DNA of 64,000 nt from Streptomyces sp. NBC_00659 (lineage in GTDB: Bacteria > Actinomycetota > Actinomycetes > Streptomycetales > Streptomycetaceae), in NCBI RefSeq assembly GCF_036226925.1, contig NZ_CP109031.1, forward strand, positions 4,464,001 through 4,528,000, read 5' to 3'. The position numbers and the translations under genes are program-made. This document shows positions 10,489 to 19,020 of this stretch, one piece after another; position 1 is the stretch's first letter, and each line of letters opens with the position of its first letter. Below the pieces are notes generated by a model, which did no database searches, was not told where the DNA came from, and saw only the letters and a program-made list of their open reading frames with translations.

Positions 10489-11490
10489 TCAGTCGCGGCG
10501 CAGCAGCCGCTTGAAGCCGAACACCACGGCGAAGAGGGCCGCGACCGCGATGGCGCCGATCTTCACCCCGCCACTCATCGTGCCGCCGCTTCCGCTCTCT
10601 GCTCCGGAACCGCCGTCCTTGGACGGCGACTTGGAGTCCGAGCCGCCGGCCCCGGGCGCGCTCTGGGGCTCCACACCGCTGTCCGCGCCCTCGCTGCCGT
10701 ACATGAGCTTCGATCCGTCGGTGGTGTAGGTGACGGACTCGCCCTGGCCCTGGAGGGGAACGTTCAGGCGGCCCGTCTTCTTGATCCGGCCGCCGTTCCA
10801 GTCGTAGGCGATCCCGCCGAAATAGCCGCGCACGGCGAGCTGCCGTCCGTCGGGGGAGAAAGCCCCGTCCGTGACCCACAGGTCGACGGTGGCGACGGGC
10901 TTGAACACGTTGGTCGCGGAGGCGCTGAGTTCGGCGGGGCCTTCGTAGAGGTGGCCGCCGTCCTCGTTCTTGTCGGCGATGTAGACGCGCCCCGTCTTGG
11001 GGTGCACCATCAGCGCCTCCGCGTTGCGGGGACCGTCCGAGTACTTCACGACGTACTGGGTGGCACGGATCGTCTGGTCCTTGAGGACCTTCGGCTCGGG
11101 GAGCTTGTAGATCCACACGTGGTCCCACGAGCCGCCGAGGTTGTCGCCGATGTCACCGACGTACAGGTCGCCGTCGGGGCCCAGGGAGATCGCCTCGACG
11201 TCCCGGGGCGCGCCGACCCCGCTCATGGTGACCGTGGCGACGGTCCGGCCCGTCTTGCTGTCGACCGCGTACAGGTAGGGCCCGTCGTCGCTGTCGTTGT
11301 GGGTCCAGTAGACGCCCGGGTGGACGCGTGAGGCGGCGAGACCGCTGGACTCCTTGATCCGGGGATCCTTGATGGTGAACCCACCGTCCCCGCCGTCGGC
11401 GAGAGCGGGCGCCGCCAGGGCGAGGACGAGGGCCGCTCCGGCAAAGGCTCCGGCGGCGGCTCCGGACACGAACGAGTGCGATCGGCGCAT
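10489..11490 (-). CDS. secreted, membrane-anchored beta-propeller-like protein
   Basis: The 333-residue protein starts MRRSHSF with a signal peptide (about 1-33, ending APALA). Next come repeated WD/NHL-like strands (DVEAISLGPDGDLYVGDIGDN, NAEALMVHPKTGRVYIAD, VTDGAFSPDGRQLAVRGY), a Gly/Ser/Pro linker (about 270-305), a single transmembrane helix (about 310-328) and a basic tail. This suits an extracellular propeller held at the membrane by its C-terminus. No LPxTG sortase motif is present. Longer in-frame starts upstream would precede the signal peptide and are unlikely. Function unknown. Confidence 0.85.
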   Translation of the reverse strand: MRRSHSFVSGAAAGAFAGAALVLALAAPALADGGDGGFTIKDPRIKESSGLAASRVHPGVYWTHNDSDDGPYLYAVDSKTGRTVATVTMSGVGAPRDVEAISLGPDGDLYVGDIGDNLGGSWDHVWIYKLPEPKVLKDQTIRATQYVVKYSDGPRNAEALMVHPKTGRVYIADKNEDGGHLYEGPAELSASATNVFKPVATVDLWVTDGAFSPDGRQLAVRGYFGGIAYDWNGGRIKKTGRLNVPLQGQGESVTYTTDGSKLMYGSEGADSGVEPQSAPGAGGSDSKSPSKDGGSGAESGSGGTMSGGVKIGAIAVAALFAVVFGFKRLLRRD

Positions 11491-11666
11491 GGCCCAAGCC
11501 TGCCATCCCACCGGCCCGTTCATGTGACCGGCGCCCGCCCGGACCCGCGCCGCCCGGCTCTCGCGCCCCACCCGGCCCCGTGCACCGCGCCGGACCGCCC
11601 GCGGGCGTGTCCAGCTTCACACCCCGGCGGCCCGTGGCGCCCGGACCGATCGTCCATGATGATCGG

Positions 11667-12350
11667 ATGCTCAGGTTCATGCCCGTCGGCGACTCCATGA
11701 CGATCGGTAGCGCGGGCGAACACACGTGGCGTTACCGGATGTGGCAGCACCTGCGCGCGACGTACGGGGGTCCGTTCAAGATCGTCGGCCCGCGCGAGAC
11801 GCTCTACGACAAGTCGACGGGCTTCCCCGACTCGCACGAGTACGCGGACCCGGAATTCCCCCGCGCCCACCTGGCCGGCTGGGGCGAGGGCTGGCTGCAC
11901 ATGGCCCCGATGATCCGCGAGACGGTCCGCGCGCAGCGCGCCGACGTCCTGCTGGTCTCGCTCGGCCTCATCGACCTCGGCTTCTACACCAACGCCGTGC
12001 AGACCGCCGACAACGTCCGTGCCTTCGTCGAGGAGGCCCGCGCCGCGAACCCGCGCGTCCGCATGGTCCTGCTCCCCGTGATACCGAACGTCCGCGCCGA
12101 GTCCGACGCCCCTTTCGCCGCCGAGGTGGCCGCCTTCAACGAGCTGCTCGCCAAGACGGTCGCCGACCTCGACGAACCACGCTCTCCCCTGCTGCTCGCG
12201 TCCCCGCCCCCCTCGTACGACATCACCTTCGACACGTACGACGGCACCCACCCGAACGCGAGCGGCGAACACAAGATCGCGGAGGGTTTCGCGGAGGCGA
12301 TGCACCAGGCCTGGGACCTGGGCGATCCGTACACGGCCGAACCGGCCTGA
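11667..12350 (+). CDS. SGNH/GDSL-family hydrolase
   Basis: The 227-residue protein has the block I Ser motif PVGDSMTIG near its start and the Asp/His motif DGTHPN near the end, the two ends of an SGNH active site. No signal peptide is evident, so it is probably a cytoplasmic esterase or lipase; the substrate is unknown. CATGAT (11655-11660) ends 6 nt before ATG 11667, fitting leaderless transcription. This start puts the catalytic Ser close to the N-terminus, as usual for the family. It is divergent from the propeller gene. Confidence 0.88.
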   Translation: MLRFMPVGDSMTIGSAGEHTWRYRMWQHLRATYGGPFKIVGPRETLYDKSTGFPDSHEYADPEFPRAHLAGWGEGWLHMAPMIRETVRAQRADVLLVSLGLIDLGFYTNAVQTADNVRAFVEEARAANPRVRMVLLPVIPNVRAESDAPFAAEVAAFNELLAKTVADLDEPRSPLLLASPPPSYDITFDTYDGTHPNASGEHKIAEGFAEAMHQAWDLGDPYTAEPA

Positions 12351-12437
12351 CCGAAAAGGGACGTTGCCCGGTCACGGTGCGTATCGTTGTACCGTGCGGC
12401 CGCGCCCGTCCAGGGGCAGCCGGGGAGGAGCGCCACG

Positions 12438-13031
12438 ATGACCGTCCTGGAGGACAGGATCGAGATGGCCGACGCCGACACCGACACCGAGGCTTTGGAC
12501 GAGTGGTTCCGACGTCTTGAGCGGATGCCTGTCCCCGAAGGATTCCGGGTCGAGATCGTCGGGGGCAACGTCCACATGACACCGCAGCGGAACACCCACT
12601 GGCAGATCATTCGCCAGATCCTGTGGGCGGTCGAAGACAGGTTCGGCAGGGAGACCAAGGTCTTCTCGGACGTCCGGATCGACTTCCCCGGCCACGAGAA
12701 CGGGTTCTGCCCAGACGTCGCCCTGCTCAAGGACACGGCGGAGCCGGACGGCGGGGGCCACTGGCGCTACCAGGACGTGGAGTTCGTCGCCGAGGTGATC
12801 TCCGAGGGCACCGCGGCCAACGACTACGGTCCCAAGAAGGCCGCCTACGCGATCGCCGAGGTATCCGTCTACCTGATCGCCGATCCCTACCAGCGCCGCT
12901 GCCACGTCTACACCCACCCCAAGGGCGACACCTACACGACAGAGACGAGGGTCGACTTCGGCGAGATCGTCGACCTCACGACGACCGCTCTCGGCCTCGC
13001 CCTGAAGACCGACGAGTTCCCGCGCGACTGA
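12438..13031 (+). CDS. Uma2-family (DUF820) putative endonuclease
   Basis: The 197-residue protein has the PD-(D/E)XK-type layout of the Uma2 family: FRVEIVGGNVHMTP, then FCPDVALL (PD), then EFVAEVISEG followed by KKAAYA. Families of these genes are expanded in Streptomyces and Cyanobacteria and their biological role is unclear. A strong ribosome site (GGGGAGGAG) precedes ATG 12438. It stands alone, with no toxin/antitoxin partner beside it. Confidence 0.88.
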   Translation: MTVLEDRIEMADADTDTEALDEWFRRLERMPVPEGFRVEIVGGNVHMTPQRNTHWQIIRQILWAVEDRFGRETKVFSDVRIDFPGHENGFCPDVALLKDTAEPDGGGHWRYQDVEFVAEVISEGTAANDYGPKKAAYAIAEVSVYLIADPYQRRCHVYTHPKGDTYTTETRVDFGEIVDLTTTALGLALKTDEFPRD

Positions 13032-13101
13032 CCACAGCCCCCACCACCTCACCCGGCCCGCTCTTGCCTAGAGCGCACTCCACGCCGTTGGCTGGTGAGT
13101 C

Positions 13102-14094
13102 ATGAAGTACACACAGCTCGGACGCACGGGGCTCAAGGTCAGCCGGCTCGTCCTCGGCACGATGAACTTCGGACCGCAGACGGACGAGGCCGACAGCCAC
13201 GCCATCATGGACGCGGCGCTCGACGCCGGAATCAATTACTTCGACACGGCGAATGTGTACGGCTGGGGCGAGAACAAGGGCCGTACGGAATCGATCATCG
13301 GCAACTGGTTCGCCAAGGGCGGCGACCGCCGCGACCGGACGGTCCTCGCCACCAAGGTGTACGGGAACATGGGCGCCGAGGGCGACCCGTGGCCCAACCA
13401 CGACAAGCTCTCCGCCCTGAACATCCGGCGCGCGGTAGAGGCGAGCCTGAAGCGGCTCCGGACCGACTACATCGACGTCTACCAGTTCCACCACGTCGAC
13501 CGGTCCACCCCCTTCGAGGAGATCTGGCAGGCGGTCGACGTCCTGGTGCGGCAGGGCAAGATCCTCTACGTGGGGTCCAGCAACTTCCCCGGTTACAAGA
13601 TCGCCCAGGCCAACGAGATCGCCGCCCGCCGGGGCGGGACCATCGGCCTGGTCAGCGAGCAGTGCCTCTACAACCTCGCCGAGCGCCGCGCCGAGATGGA
13701 GGTCGTCCCGGCCGCCGAGGAGTACGGGCTCGGCGTCATCCCCTGGTCGCCGCTGCACGGCGGACTGCTGGGCGGTGTGATCAAGAAGGAGGTCGAGGGC
13801 GGCCGCCGGGCGAGCGGCCGCTCCGCCGACGCCCTCGCCAACACGGCCGTACGCGCCCAGATCCAGTCGTACGAGGATCTGCTGGAGAAGCACGGTCTGG
13901 AGCCCGGAGAGGCCGCGCTGGCCTGGCTGCTGACCCGTCCCGGTGTCACCGGCCCCATCGTGGGCCCGCGCACCGCGGAGCAGCTCGAATCGGCGCTGCG
14001 CGCGCTGGAGCTGGAGCTGTCGGAGGAGGTCCTGGAGGGGCTCGACGAGATCTTCCCGGGCCCGGGCCCGTCCCCCGAGGCGTTCGCCTGGTAG
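13102..14094 (+). CDS. aldo/keto reductase
   Basis: The 330-residue (alpha/beta)8-barrel NADPH-dependent reductase has the full catalytic tetrad: Asp in NYFDTANVYG, Tyr in the same segment, Lys in VLATKV, and His in YQFHHVD. Start ATG 13102 gives the standard family N-terminus MKYTQLGRTGLKVSRLVLG. It resembles the voltage-channel beta-subunit-like AKR group. Substrate unknown. It is convergent with the small membrane gene at 14164; paired hairpins separate them. Confidence 0.93.
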   Translation: MKYTQLGRTGLKVSRLVLGTMNFGPQTDEADSHAIMDAALDAGINYFDTANVYGWGENKGRTESIIGNWFAKGGDRRDRTVLATKVYGNMGAEGDPWPNHDKLSALNIRRAVEASLKRLRTDYIDVYQFHHVDRSTPFEEIWQAVDVLVRQGKILYVGSSNFPGYKIAQANEIAARRGGTIGLVSEQCLYNLAERRAEMEVVPAAEEYGLGVIPWSPLHGGLLGGVIKKEVEGGRRASGRSADALANTAVRAQIQSYEDLLEKHGLEPGEAALAWLLTRPGVTGPIVGPRTAEQLESALRALELELSEEVLEGLDEIFPGPGPSPEAFAW

Positions 14095-14114
14095 CGGGGG
14101 CGGCGTCCAGCGGT

Positions 14115-14164
14115 GGCGGTCGCGATCAGCCGGCGACCGCCGCCGCCATGGCCACGGCGGTCGC
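14115..14164. terminator. three-armed, mutually exclusive hairpins between convergent genes
   Basis: GGCGGTCGC (14115-14123), GCGACCGCC (14133-14141) and CGGCGGTCGC (14155-14164) can pair first-middle or middle-last. The last pairing is a perfect 10-bp stem. The 21-bp sequence at 14135-14155 recurs at 14170-14190 inside the next gene's 3' end. Confidence 0.55.
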
Positions 14165-14250
14165 TATCTGACCGCCGCCGCCATGGCCACGACGAAGAAC
14201 ATCAGCACGAGCACACCGGCCATGATCCGGTTACGGGTCTTCGGGTTCAC
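14164..14250 (-). CDS. 28-residue single-helix membrane protein
   Basis: GTG 14250 opens a 28-codon frame: a basic start (VNPKTRNRIM), then one hydrophobic helix (AGVLVLMFFVVAMAAAV) and TAG. It begins 10 bp after the thpR stop on the same strand, so it is probably cotranscribed. The Lys/Arg-then-helix layout suits a small inner-membrane protein with its N-terminus inside. The evidence is codon layout, position and hydrophobicity only; I cannot name a family. Confidence 0.5.
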   Translation of the reverse strand: MNPKTRNRIMAGVLVLMFFVVAMAAAVR

Positions 14251-14260
14251 GCCACCGAGG

Positions 14261-14851
14261 TTAACGGGCCGCCGGACCGGTCCCGTCGCCCGCCCCCAGC
14301 GGGCAGCCGGCCACCGTTTCGTATCGGGGCTGCTCACCGGGCACTCCCGACGTCGGCAGGTTGCTGCGGACGAGACACAGCTCACCCACCGTCCAGGGCT
14401 TCCCGGCGAACGCGTCCAGCGCGGCGACGTACGGCTTGAAGTCCGCGGAGTCGCGGCTGCGGGCCACCGTGAGATGCGGCCGGTAGCGGCGGTGCTCCTC
14501 CATCTCGACGCCCGCCTTGCGGCCCGCCGCCTCCGCCCGGTCCGCCAGCAGCCGCATGGTCTGGATGTCCCCCGCCGCGCCCACCCACAGGGCACGCCCG
14601 CCGAAGTGCCCGCCGCCGCGCAGGGACAGCGGGAACGGGTCGGTGCGACGGGCGGCCCGCAGCAGCCGTTCTGTGAGGTCCGGGACGAGGTCGTCGGCGA
14701 CCTCTCCGTAGAACGCGAGGGTGAAGTGCCAGCCGGGGCGGCCCGTCCAGCGCAAGGCGTCCGCACCCGGCGTCCGCTGCAACGCGTCCACCGCAGGGGC
14801 CAGTTCACGCACCGCTCCGGCAGGGGGCAGTACCGCGGCGAAGAGTCTCAT
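14261..14851 (-). CDS. thpR: RNA 2',3'-cyclic phosphodiesterase (2H family)
   Basis: The 196-residue 2H phosphoesterase has two HxT motifs, His42-Phe-Thr and His126-Leu-Thr, each on a strand as the family requires. The N-terminus MRLFAAVLPP is typical. These enzymes open 2',3'-cyclic phosphate on RNA ends and were first called 2'-5' RNA ligases. The length matches the family. The small membrane gene follows it. Confidence 0.92.
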   Translation of the reverse strand: MRLFAAVLPPAGAVRELAPAVDALQRTPGADALRWTGRPGWHFTLAFYGEVADDLVPDLTERLLRAARRTDPFPLSLRGGGHFGGRALWVGAAGDIQTMRLLADRAEAAGRKAGVEMEEHRRYRPHLTVARSRDSADFKPYVAALDAFAGKPWTVGELCLVRSNLPTSGVPGEQPRYETVAGCPLGAGDGTGPAAR

Positions 14852-14944
14852 GGGGGCCAGCCTTCCAGGGAACGGCGATCAGCACACCGGAGTGCGTGAG
14901 GCGGCCGGCCGCGTGAGCCGGCCGACCGCCTCCGAACCACCTGG

Positions 14945-16309
14945 TCACACCGCGGTGGCGAGCCGTTCCTCGCTCCGCTCGCGCGGGACGAAGCGGATCC
15001 TGGGGCGGCCGTGATGCCACCCGAGGGAGACCCGCAGGCCGCCGAGGCGGGCCAGTACCAGACCGATCACCGTCGCCGCGGTCATCGAGACCAGCCCGCC
15101 GAGCGCGAAGCCCACCCGGGGACCGTAGACGTCGGTGACCCAGCCGATCAGCGGCGCGCCGAGCGGCGAGCCGCCCACGAAGACCATCATGAACAGCGCC
15201 ATGACCCGGCCGCGCATGGCCGGGTCGGTGGCCATCTGGACCGAGGTGTTCGCGGTGACGTTCACCGTCAGTCCGAAGATGCCGATCGGGACCATCAGGA
15301 GCGAGAACAGCCAGAGTGTGGGCGCCGTGGCGGCCACCACCTCCAGCGCGCCGAAAGCCACCGCGGCCGCGATCAGCACGCGCAGCCGGGCCGTGCCGCG
15401 CCGGGCCGCGAGCAGCGCTCCGGCCAGCGAACCCAGCGCTATCAGGGTGTTGAAGAGGCTGTAGGCCCCGGCACCCGAGTCGAAGATGTCGTCCGCGTAC
15501 GCCGACAGCCAGACGGGGAAGTTGAAGCCGAACGTGCCGATGAAGCCGACGAGGACGATCGGCCAGATCAGTTCGGGGCGCCCGGCGACATAGCGGAGGC
15601 CCTCGCGGAGCTGGCCCTTGGCGCGCGGCGCCCGCTCGACGACGTGCAGTTCACGGGACCGCATCAGCAGCAGGCTCGCCAGCGGGGCCACGAACGACAG
15701 GCCGTTCAGCAGGAAGGCCCAGCCGGTTCCCACGCCGGTGATCAGCAGGCCCGCGACGGCGGGTCCGACCAGGCGCGCGGACTGGAAGTTGGCCGAGTTC
15801 AGGCTGACCGCGTTCTGGAGCTGGCCGGGGCCGACCATCTCGGAGACGAAGGACTGGCGTGCCGGGTTGTCGACGACGGTGGCCATACCGACGGCGAACG
15901 CGGCGAGATAGACGTGCCAGACCTGGACGTGGCCGGAGAGGGTGAGGAAGGCGAGCGCCAGGCCGGTGAGGGCCATCGCCGTCTGGGTCACCAGCAGCGT
16001 GGGGCGCTTGGGAAGACGGTCGACGAGAACACCGCCGTACAGGCCGAAGAGCAGCATCGGCAGGAACTGCAGCGCGGTGGTGATACCGACCGCGGCGGAG
16101 GAGCCGGTCAGGCTGAGCACCAGCCAGTCCTGGGCGATGCGCTGCATCCAGGTGCCGGTGTTGGAGACGACCTGGCCCAGGAAGAACAGACGGTAGTTCC
16201 GGATCTTCAGCGAGCTGAACATCGAGGAGGAGCGGGGGGAGTCGCGGGCGGCTGGGGAGTCGTGGGTGGCTGGTGCGGGGGCGGAGTCTGCTCCGGGTCC
16301 CGTACTCAA
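14945..16309 (-). CDS. MFS transporter, enterobactin-exporter-like (MFS_3)
   Basis: The 454-residue protein has 12 predicted helices after a Ser/Ala/Pro-rich tail of about 28 residues. Family signatures include NYRLFFLGQVVSNTGTWMQRIAQDWL and the loop GGVLVDRLPKRP. MFS_3 proteins export siderophores, drugs or related small molecules; the substrate is unknown. It lies 235 bp behind a MarR-type gene on the same strand, suggesting a regulated efflux pair. Confidence 0.9.
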   Translation of the reverse strand: MSTGPGADSAPAPATHDSPAARDSPRSSSMFSSLKIRNYRLFFLGQVVSNTGTWMQRIAQDWLVLSLTGSSAAVGITTALQFLPMLLFGLYGGVLVDRLPKRPTLLVTQTAMALTGLALAFLTLSGHVQVWHVYLAAFAVGMATVVDNPARQSFVSEMVGPGQLQNAVSLNSANFQSARLVGPAVAGLLITGVGTGWAFLLNGLSFVAPLASLLLMRSRELHVVERAPRAKGQLREGLRYVAGRPELIWPIVLVGFIGTFGFNFPVWLSAYADDIFDSGAGAYSLFNTLIALGSLAGALLAARRGTARLRVLIAAAVAFGALEVVAATAPTLWLFSLLMVPIGIFGLTVNVTANTSVQMATDPAMRGRVMALFMMVFVGGSPLGAPLIGWVTDVYGPRVGFALGGLVSMTAATVIGLVLARLGGLRVSLGWHHGRPRIRFVPRERSEERLATAV

Positions 16310-16395
16310 AAGGGCTCGCCTCCAGTGCGATCGTGGACGTCGGCGTCATGGGGGGCGTCGGCGCTTGCGGGGAAGGGCGGACCCTCCGTTGCTCC

Positions 16396-16471
16396 GAGAC
16401 CGGCGATCCGAACCGAGATCGGTGATCCGAACCGAGACCGGCGATCCAGACCGAGATCAGCGATCCGAACC
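16396..16471. repeat. four tandem 19-bp repeats between the marR-like and MFS genes
   Basis: Units start at 16396, 16415, 16434 and 16453 with consensus GAGAYCGGYGATCCGAACC. A degenerate fifth unit begins at 16472, and a further related stretch lies near 16501. The spacing of 19 bp is exact. The repeats sit in the gap upstream of the exporter. They are not CRISPR because there are no spacers. Confidence 0.85.
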
Positions 16472-16544
16472 GAGACCGCTGGTCAGCGTCGTGACCGCCG
16501 GTGATCCGGACCGGGATCGGGGAGCGAAAGAGGGCCGCCGTCGG

Positions 16545-16982
16545 TCAGATGTGCGCGAGCTTCTCCAGGACGGGAGCGGCCTCGCGGAGCTTGGCCCATT
16601 CGTCCTCGCCGAGGGCCTCGACCAGTCCGGCAAGGAACGCGTTCCGCTTGCGGCGGCTCTCTTCGAGCATCGCCTCCGCCTTGTCGGTCTGCGTCACCAC
16701 CTTCTGGCGCCGGTCCTCGGGGTGCGGCTCCAGCCGGACGAGCCCCTTGGCTTCGAGCAGCGCGACGATGCGGGTCATCGACGGCGGCTGCACGTGTTCC
16801 TTGCGGGCGAGCTCGCCGGGCGTGGCGCTGCCGCAGCGGGCGAGGGTGCCGAGCACCGACATTTCGGTGGGGCTCAGCGACTCGTCGACACGCTGGTGCT
16901 TGAGTCGACGCGACAACCGCATCACTGCGGAGCGCAAGGCGTTCACGGCGGCCTCGTCGTCGCCATGGGTGAGGTCAGGCAT
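16545..16982 (-). CDS. MarR-family transcriptional regulator
   Basis: The 145-residue winged-helix protein contains LSPTEMSVLGTLARCG, the recognition helix ARKEHVQPPSMTRIVALLEAKGLV and the wing EDRRQKVV. It probably represses its own gene and the MFS exporter downstream. Its promoter is leaderless: TACGCT read on the minus strand (16990-16995) ends 7 nt before ATG 16982. A perfect inverted repeat covers the -35 and -10. Ligand unknown. Confidence 0.93.
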   Translation of the reverse strand: MPDLTHGDDEAAVNALRSAVMRLSRRLKHQRVDESLSPTEMSVLGTLARCGSATPGELARKEHVQPPSMTRIVALLEAKGLVRLEPHPEDRRQKVVTQTDKAEAMLEESRRKRNAFLAGLVEALGEDEWAKLREAAPVLEKLAHI

Positions 16983-17018
16983 GTTCTTTAGCGTAACTCA
17001 TTACCCTCGCTAAAGAAC
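16983..17018 (-). promoter_or_regulatory. marR promoter with perfect 11-bp inverted-repeat operator
   Basis: GTTCTTTAGCG (16983-16993) and CGCTAAAGAAC (17008-17018) are perfect inverted repeats 14 bp apart. On the minus strand TTGTTC (17015-17020) and TACGCT (16990-16995) would be -35 and -10 with a 19-bp spacer, so both arms cover promoter hexamers. Confidence 0.75.
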
Positions 17019-17055
17019 AATGGGGCCCCGTGAACCGCGCCATCCGACACGGGGA

Positions 17056-17071
17056 TCACTCATATGAGTGA
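17056..17071. promoter_or_regulatory. 16-bp perfect palindrome upstream of the ribbon-helix-helix gene
   Basis: TCACTCATATGAGTGA is fully self-complementary and AT-rich compared with its surroundings. It lies 55 bp before the RHH gene and 38 bp beyond the MarR operator, so it could serve as an operator for the RHH protein or for another dimeric regulator. Confidence 0.5.
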
Positions 17072-17125
17072 GATCGCACCGGAAAGTGACCCGATTCCGG
17101 TCGGGAAGAGGCGACCCTCGACTTC

Positions 17126-17308
17126 ATGGGGACCAGCGTGCTCAGCCTGCGTATCGACGGGGAGCTGCTCGACCGGCTCCGACAACATGCCGCGAAACGC
17201 GGAATGAGCGTCCAGGACTATGTGGTCCGGACGCTCATTCGCGACGACTTCGACGAGCGGTTCCAGACCGCCGTCGAGGAGACGGAGAAGTTCTACGGGG
17301 TCACGTGA
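17126..17308 (+). CDS. ribbon-helix-helix (CopG/Arc-like) protein
   Basis: The 60-residue protein has the RHH pattern: beta-strand TSVLSLRID, helix GELLDRLRQHAAKRGM, turn, and helix SVQDYVVRTLIRDD, with a short acidic C-tail. RHH dimers bind DNA through the strand, often as antitoxins or autorepressors. No toxin gene adjoins. GACCCT (17113-17118) lies 7 nt before ATG 17126 and may be a leaderless -10. It could bind the palindrome at 17056-17071. Confidence 0.8.
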   Translation: MGTSVLSLRIDGELLDRLRQHAAKRGMSVQDYVVRTLIRDDFDERFQTAVEETEKFYGVT

Positions 17309-17330
17309 CCCCCCGCACGGCCGGGGCCGC

Positions 17331-18782
17331 TCAGGTCAGGCCGAGGGCCGGCATGAGGTAGTAGAAGGTGAACACGGCCGACACCACGTACATGGCGACC
17401 GGGATGTCACGGCCGCGGCCCGCCGCCAGGCGCAGCACGACGAAGGTGATGAAGCCCATCCCGATGCCGTTGGTGATCGAGTAGGTGAACGGCATCATCA
17501 TCATCGTCACGAAGGCCGGGATGGCGATCGTGTAGTCCGCCCAGTCGATCTCCTTGACCGAGTGGGACATGATCAGGAAGCCGACCGCGATGAGCGCGGG
17601 GGTGGCCGCCTGGGACGGGACCATCGTGGCGACGGGGGTCAGGAACAGGGCGACGGCGAACAGCGCGCCGGTGACCACGTTCGCGAAGCCCGTACGGGCG
17701 CCCTCGCCGACGCCGGCCGTGGACTCCACGAAGCATGTGGTGGCCGAGGAGGAGGAGACGCCGCCCGCGGCGACGGCGACGCCGTCGACGAAGAGGACCT
17801 TGTTGATGCCGGGCATGTTGCCCTGCGCGTCCGTCAGCTTGGCCTCGTCGCTGATGCCCATGATCGTGCCCATCGCGTCGAAGAAGCACGACAGCAGCAC
17901 GGTGAAGACGAAGAGGATGCCGGTCAGCACGCCGACCTTGCCGAAGCCGCCGAAGAGGCTGAACTGGCCGATCAGACCGAAGTCCGGGCTGGCGACCGGG
18001 TTGCCCGGCCACTTCGGGGTGGTCAGACCCCAGGACGGGACGGTGGTGACGGCGTTGATGATCACCGCGGCGACCGTCATGGTGACGATCGAGATGAGGA
18101 TGGCGCCGGGCACCTTGCGCACGATCAGCGCGAGGGTGAGCAGGGTGCCGAGGACGAAGACCAGCACGGGCCAGCCGTGCAGGTGACCGTCGGTGCCGAG
18201 CTGGAGCGGGACGGTCGTCTGGGCGATGTCCGGGATGCGCGTGACGAAGCCGGAGTCGACCAGGCCGATCAGCATGATGAACAGGCCGATGCCGATCGCG
18301 ATGCCCTTGCGCAGGCCGAGCGGCACCGCGTTCATGACGCGCTCACGCAGACCGGTGGCGACCAGGAGCATCACGATGAAGCCCGCGAGGACCACCATGC
18401 CCATGGCGTCCGGCCAGGACATCCGGGGCGCGAGCTGGAGGGCGACGACCGTGTTCACGCCGAGGCCCGCCGCCAGCGCGATCGGCACATTGCCGATGAC
18501 GCCCATGAGGAGCGTGGTGAAGGCCGCGGTCAGCGCGGTCGCCGTCACGAGCTGCCCGTTGTCCAGGTGGTGCCCGTACATGTCCTTCGCGCTGCCCAGG
18601 ATGATCGGGTTCAGCACGATGATGTACGCCATCGCGAAGAAGGTGGCGAAACCGCCGCGGATCTCCCGCGGAAGGCTGGAACCCCGCTCGGAGATCTTGA
18701 AGAAGCGGTCGAGGGCGCTCTGCGCGGGCCGGGACTCCGGCTCCTGCGGGGCGGGGGCCTTGGTGGCGGCCGAGGTGGACAT
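17331..18782 (-). CDS. NCS2-family purine/xanthine-type permease
   Basis: The 483-residue polytopic permease belongs to the AzgA-like (guanine/hypoxanthine) branch of NCS2. Signatures include EIRGGFATFFAMAYIIVLNP, the GLGVNTVVAL region and the ESTAGVGEGARTG loop. It would import nucleobases in symport with protons. ATG 18782 is chosen because the ATG four codons upstream adds nothing conserved. It is convergent with the RHH gene, only 22 bp apart. Confidence 0.92.
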   Translation of the reverse strand: MSTSAATKAPAPQEPESRPAQSALDRFFKISERGSSLPREIRGGFATFFAMAYIIVLNPIILGSAKDMYGHHLDNGQLVTATALTAAFTTLLMGVIGNVPIALAAGLGVNTVVALQLAPRMSWPDAMGMVVLAGFIVMLLVATGLRERVMNAVPLGLRKGIAIGIGLFIMLIGLVDSGFVTRIPDIAQTTVPLQLGTDGHLHGWPVLVFVLGTLLTLALIVRKVPGAILISIVTMTVAAVIINAVTTVPSWGLTTPKWPGNPVASPDFGLIGQFSLFGGFGKVGVLTGILFVFTVLLSCFFDAMGTIMGISDEAKLTDAQGNMPGINKVLFVDGVAVAAGGVSSSSATTCFVESTAGVGEGARTGFANVVTGALFAVALFLTPVATMVPSQAATPALIAVGFLIMSHSVKEIDWADYTIAIPAFVTMMMMPFTYSITNGIGMGFITFVVLRLAAGRGRDIPVAMYVVSAVFTFYYLMPALGLT

Positions 18783-19020
18783 GCGGGTCCTCAAACGTGC
18801 GGGGGACGGGGAACATGATCGAGCCTGGTCAGTGATCGACCACCAGAAGGTTTCCCCCAGATCCCTTTTGGTGATTCATACGAATACAACTGGCCAGACT
18901 CGGACCGTTTCAGTATGAACATATGAGTCAGAAATCGCTATCTCCGCGCGTAGACCCTTGCCGCACAAGGGGAGGCCGGGTGCGGACACAACCGGTCGCC
19001 GACCCTCGTAAGCTGTGCAC

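Noticed and set aside
16396..16480. Possible CRISPR array
   Set aside because: Repeats are directly adjacent with no spacers, and no cas genes are present.
17331..18782. Purine riboswitch upstream of the permease
   Set aside because: I see no riboswitch core sequence; actinomycete purine permease genes rarely carry one.
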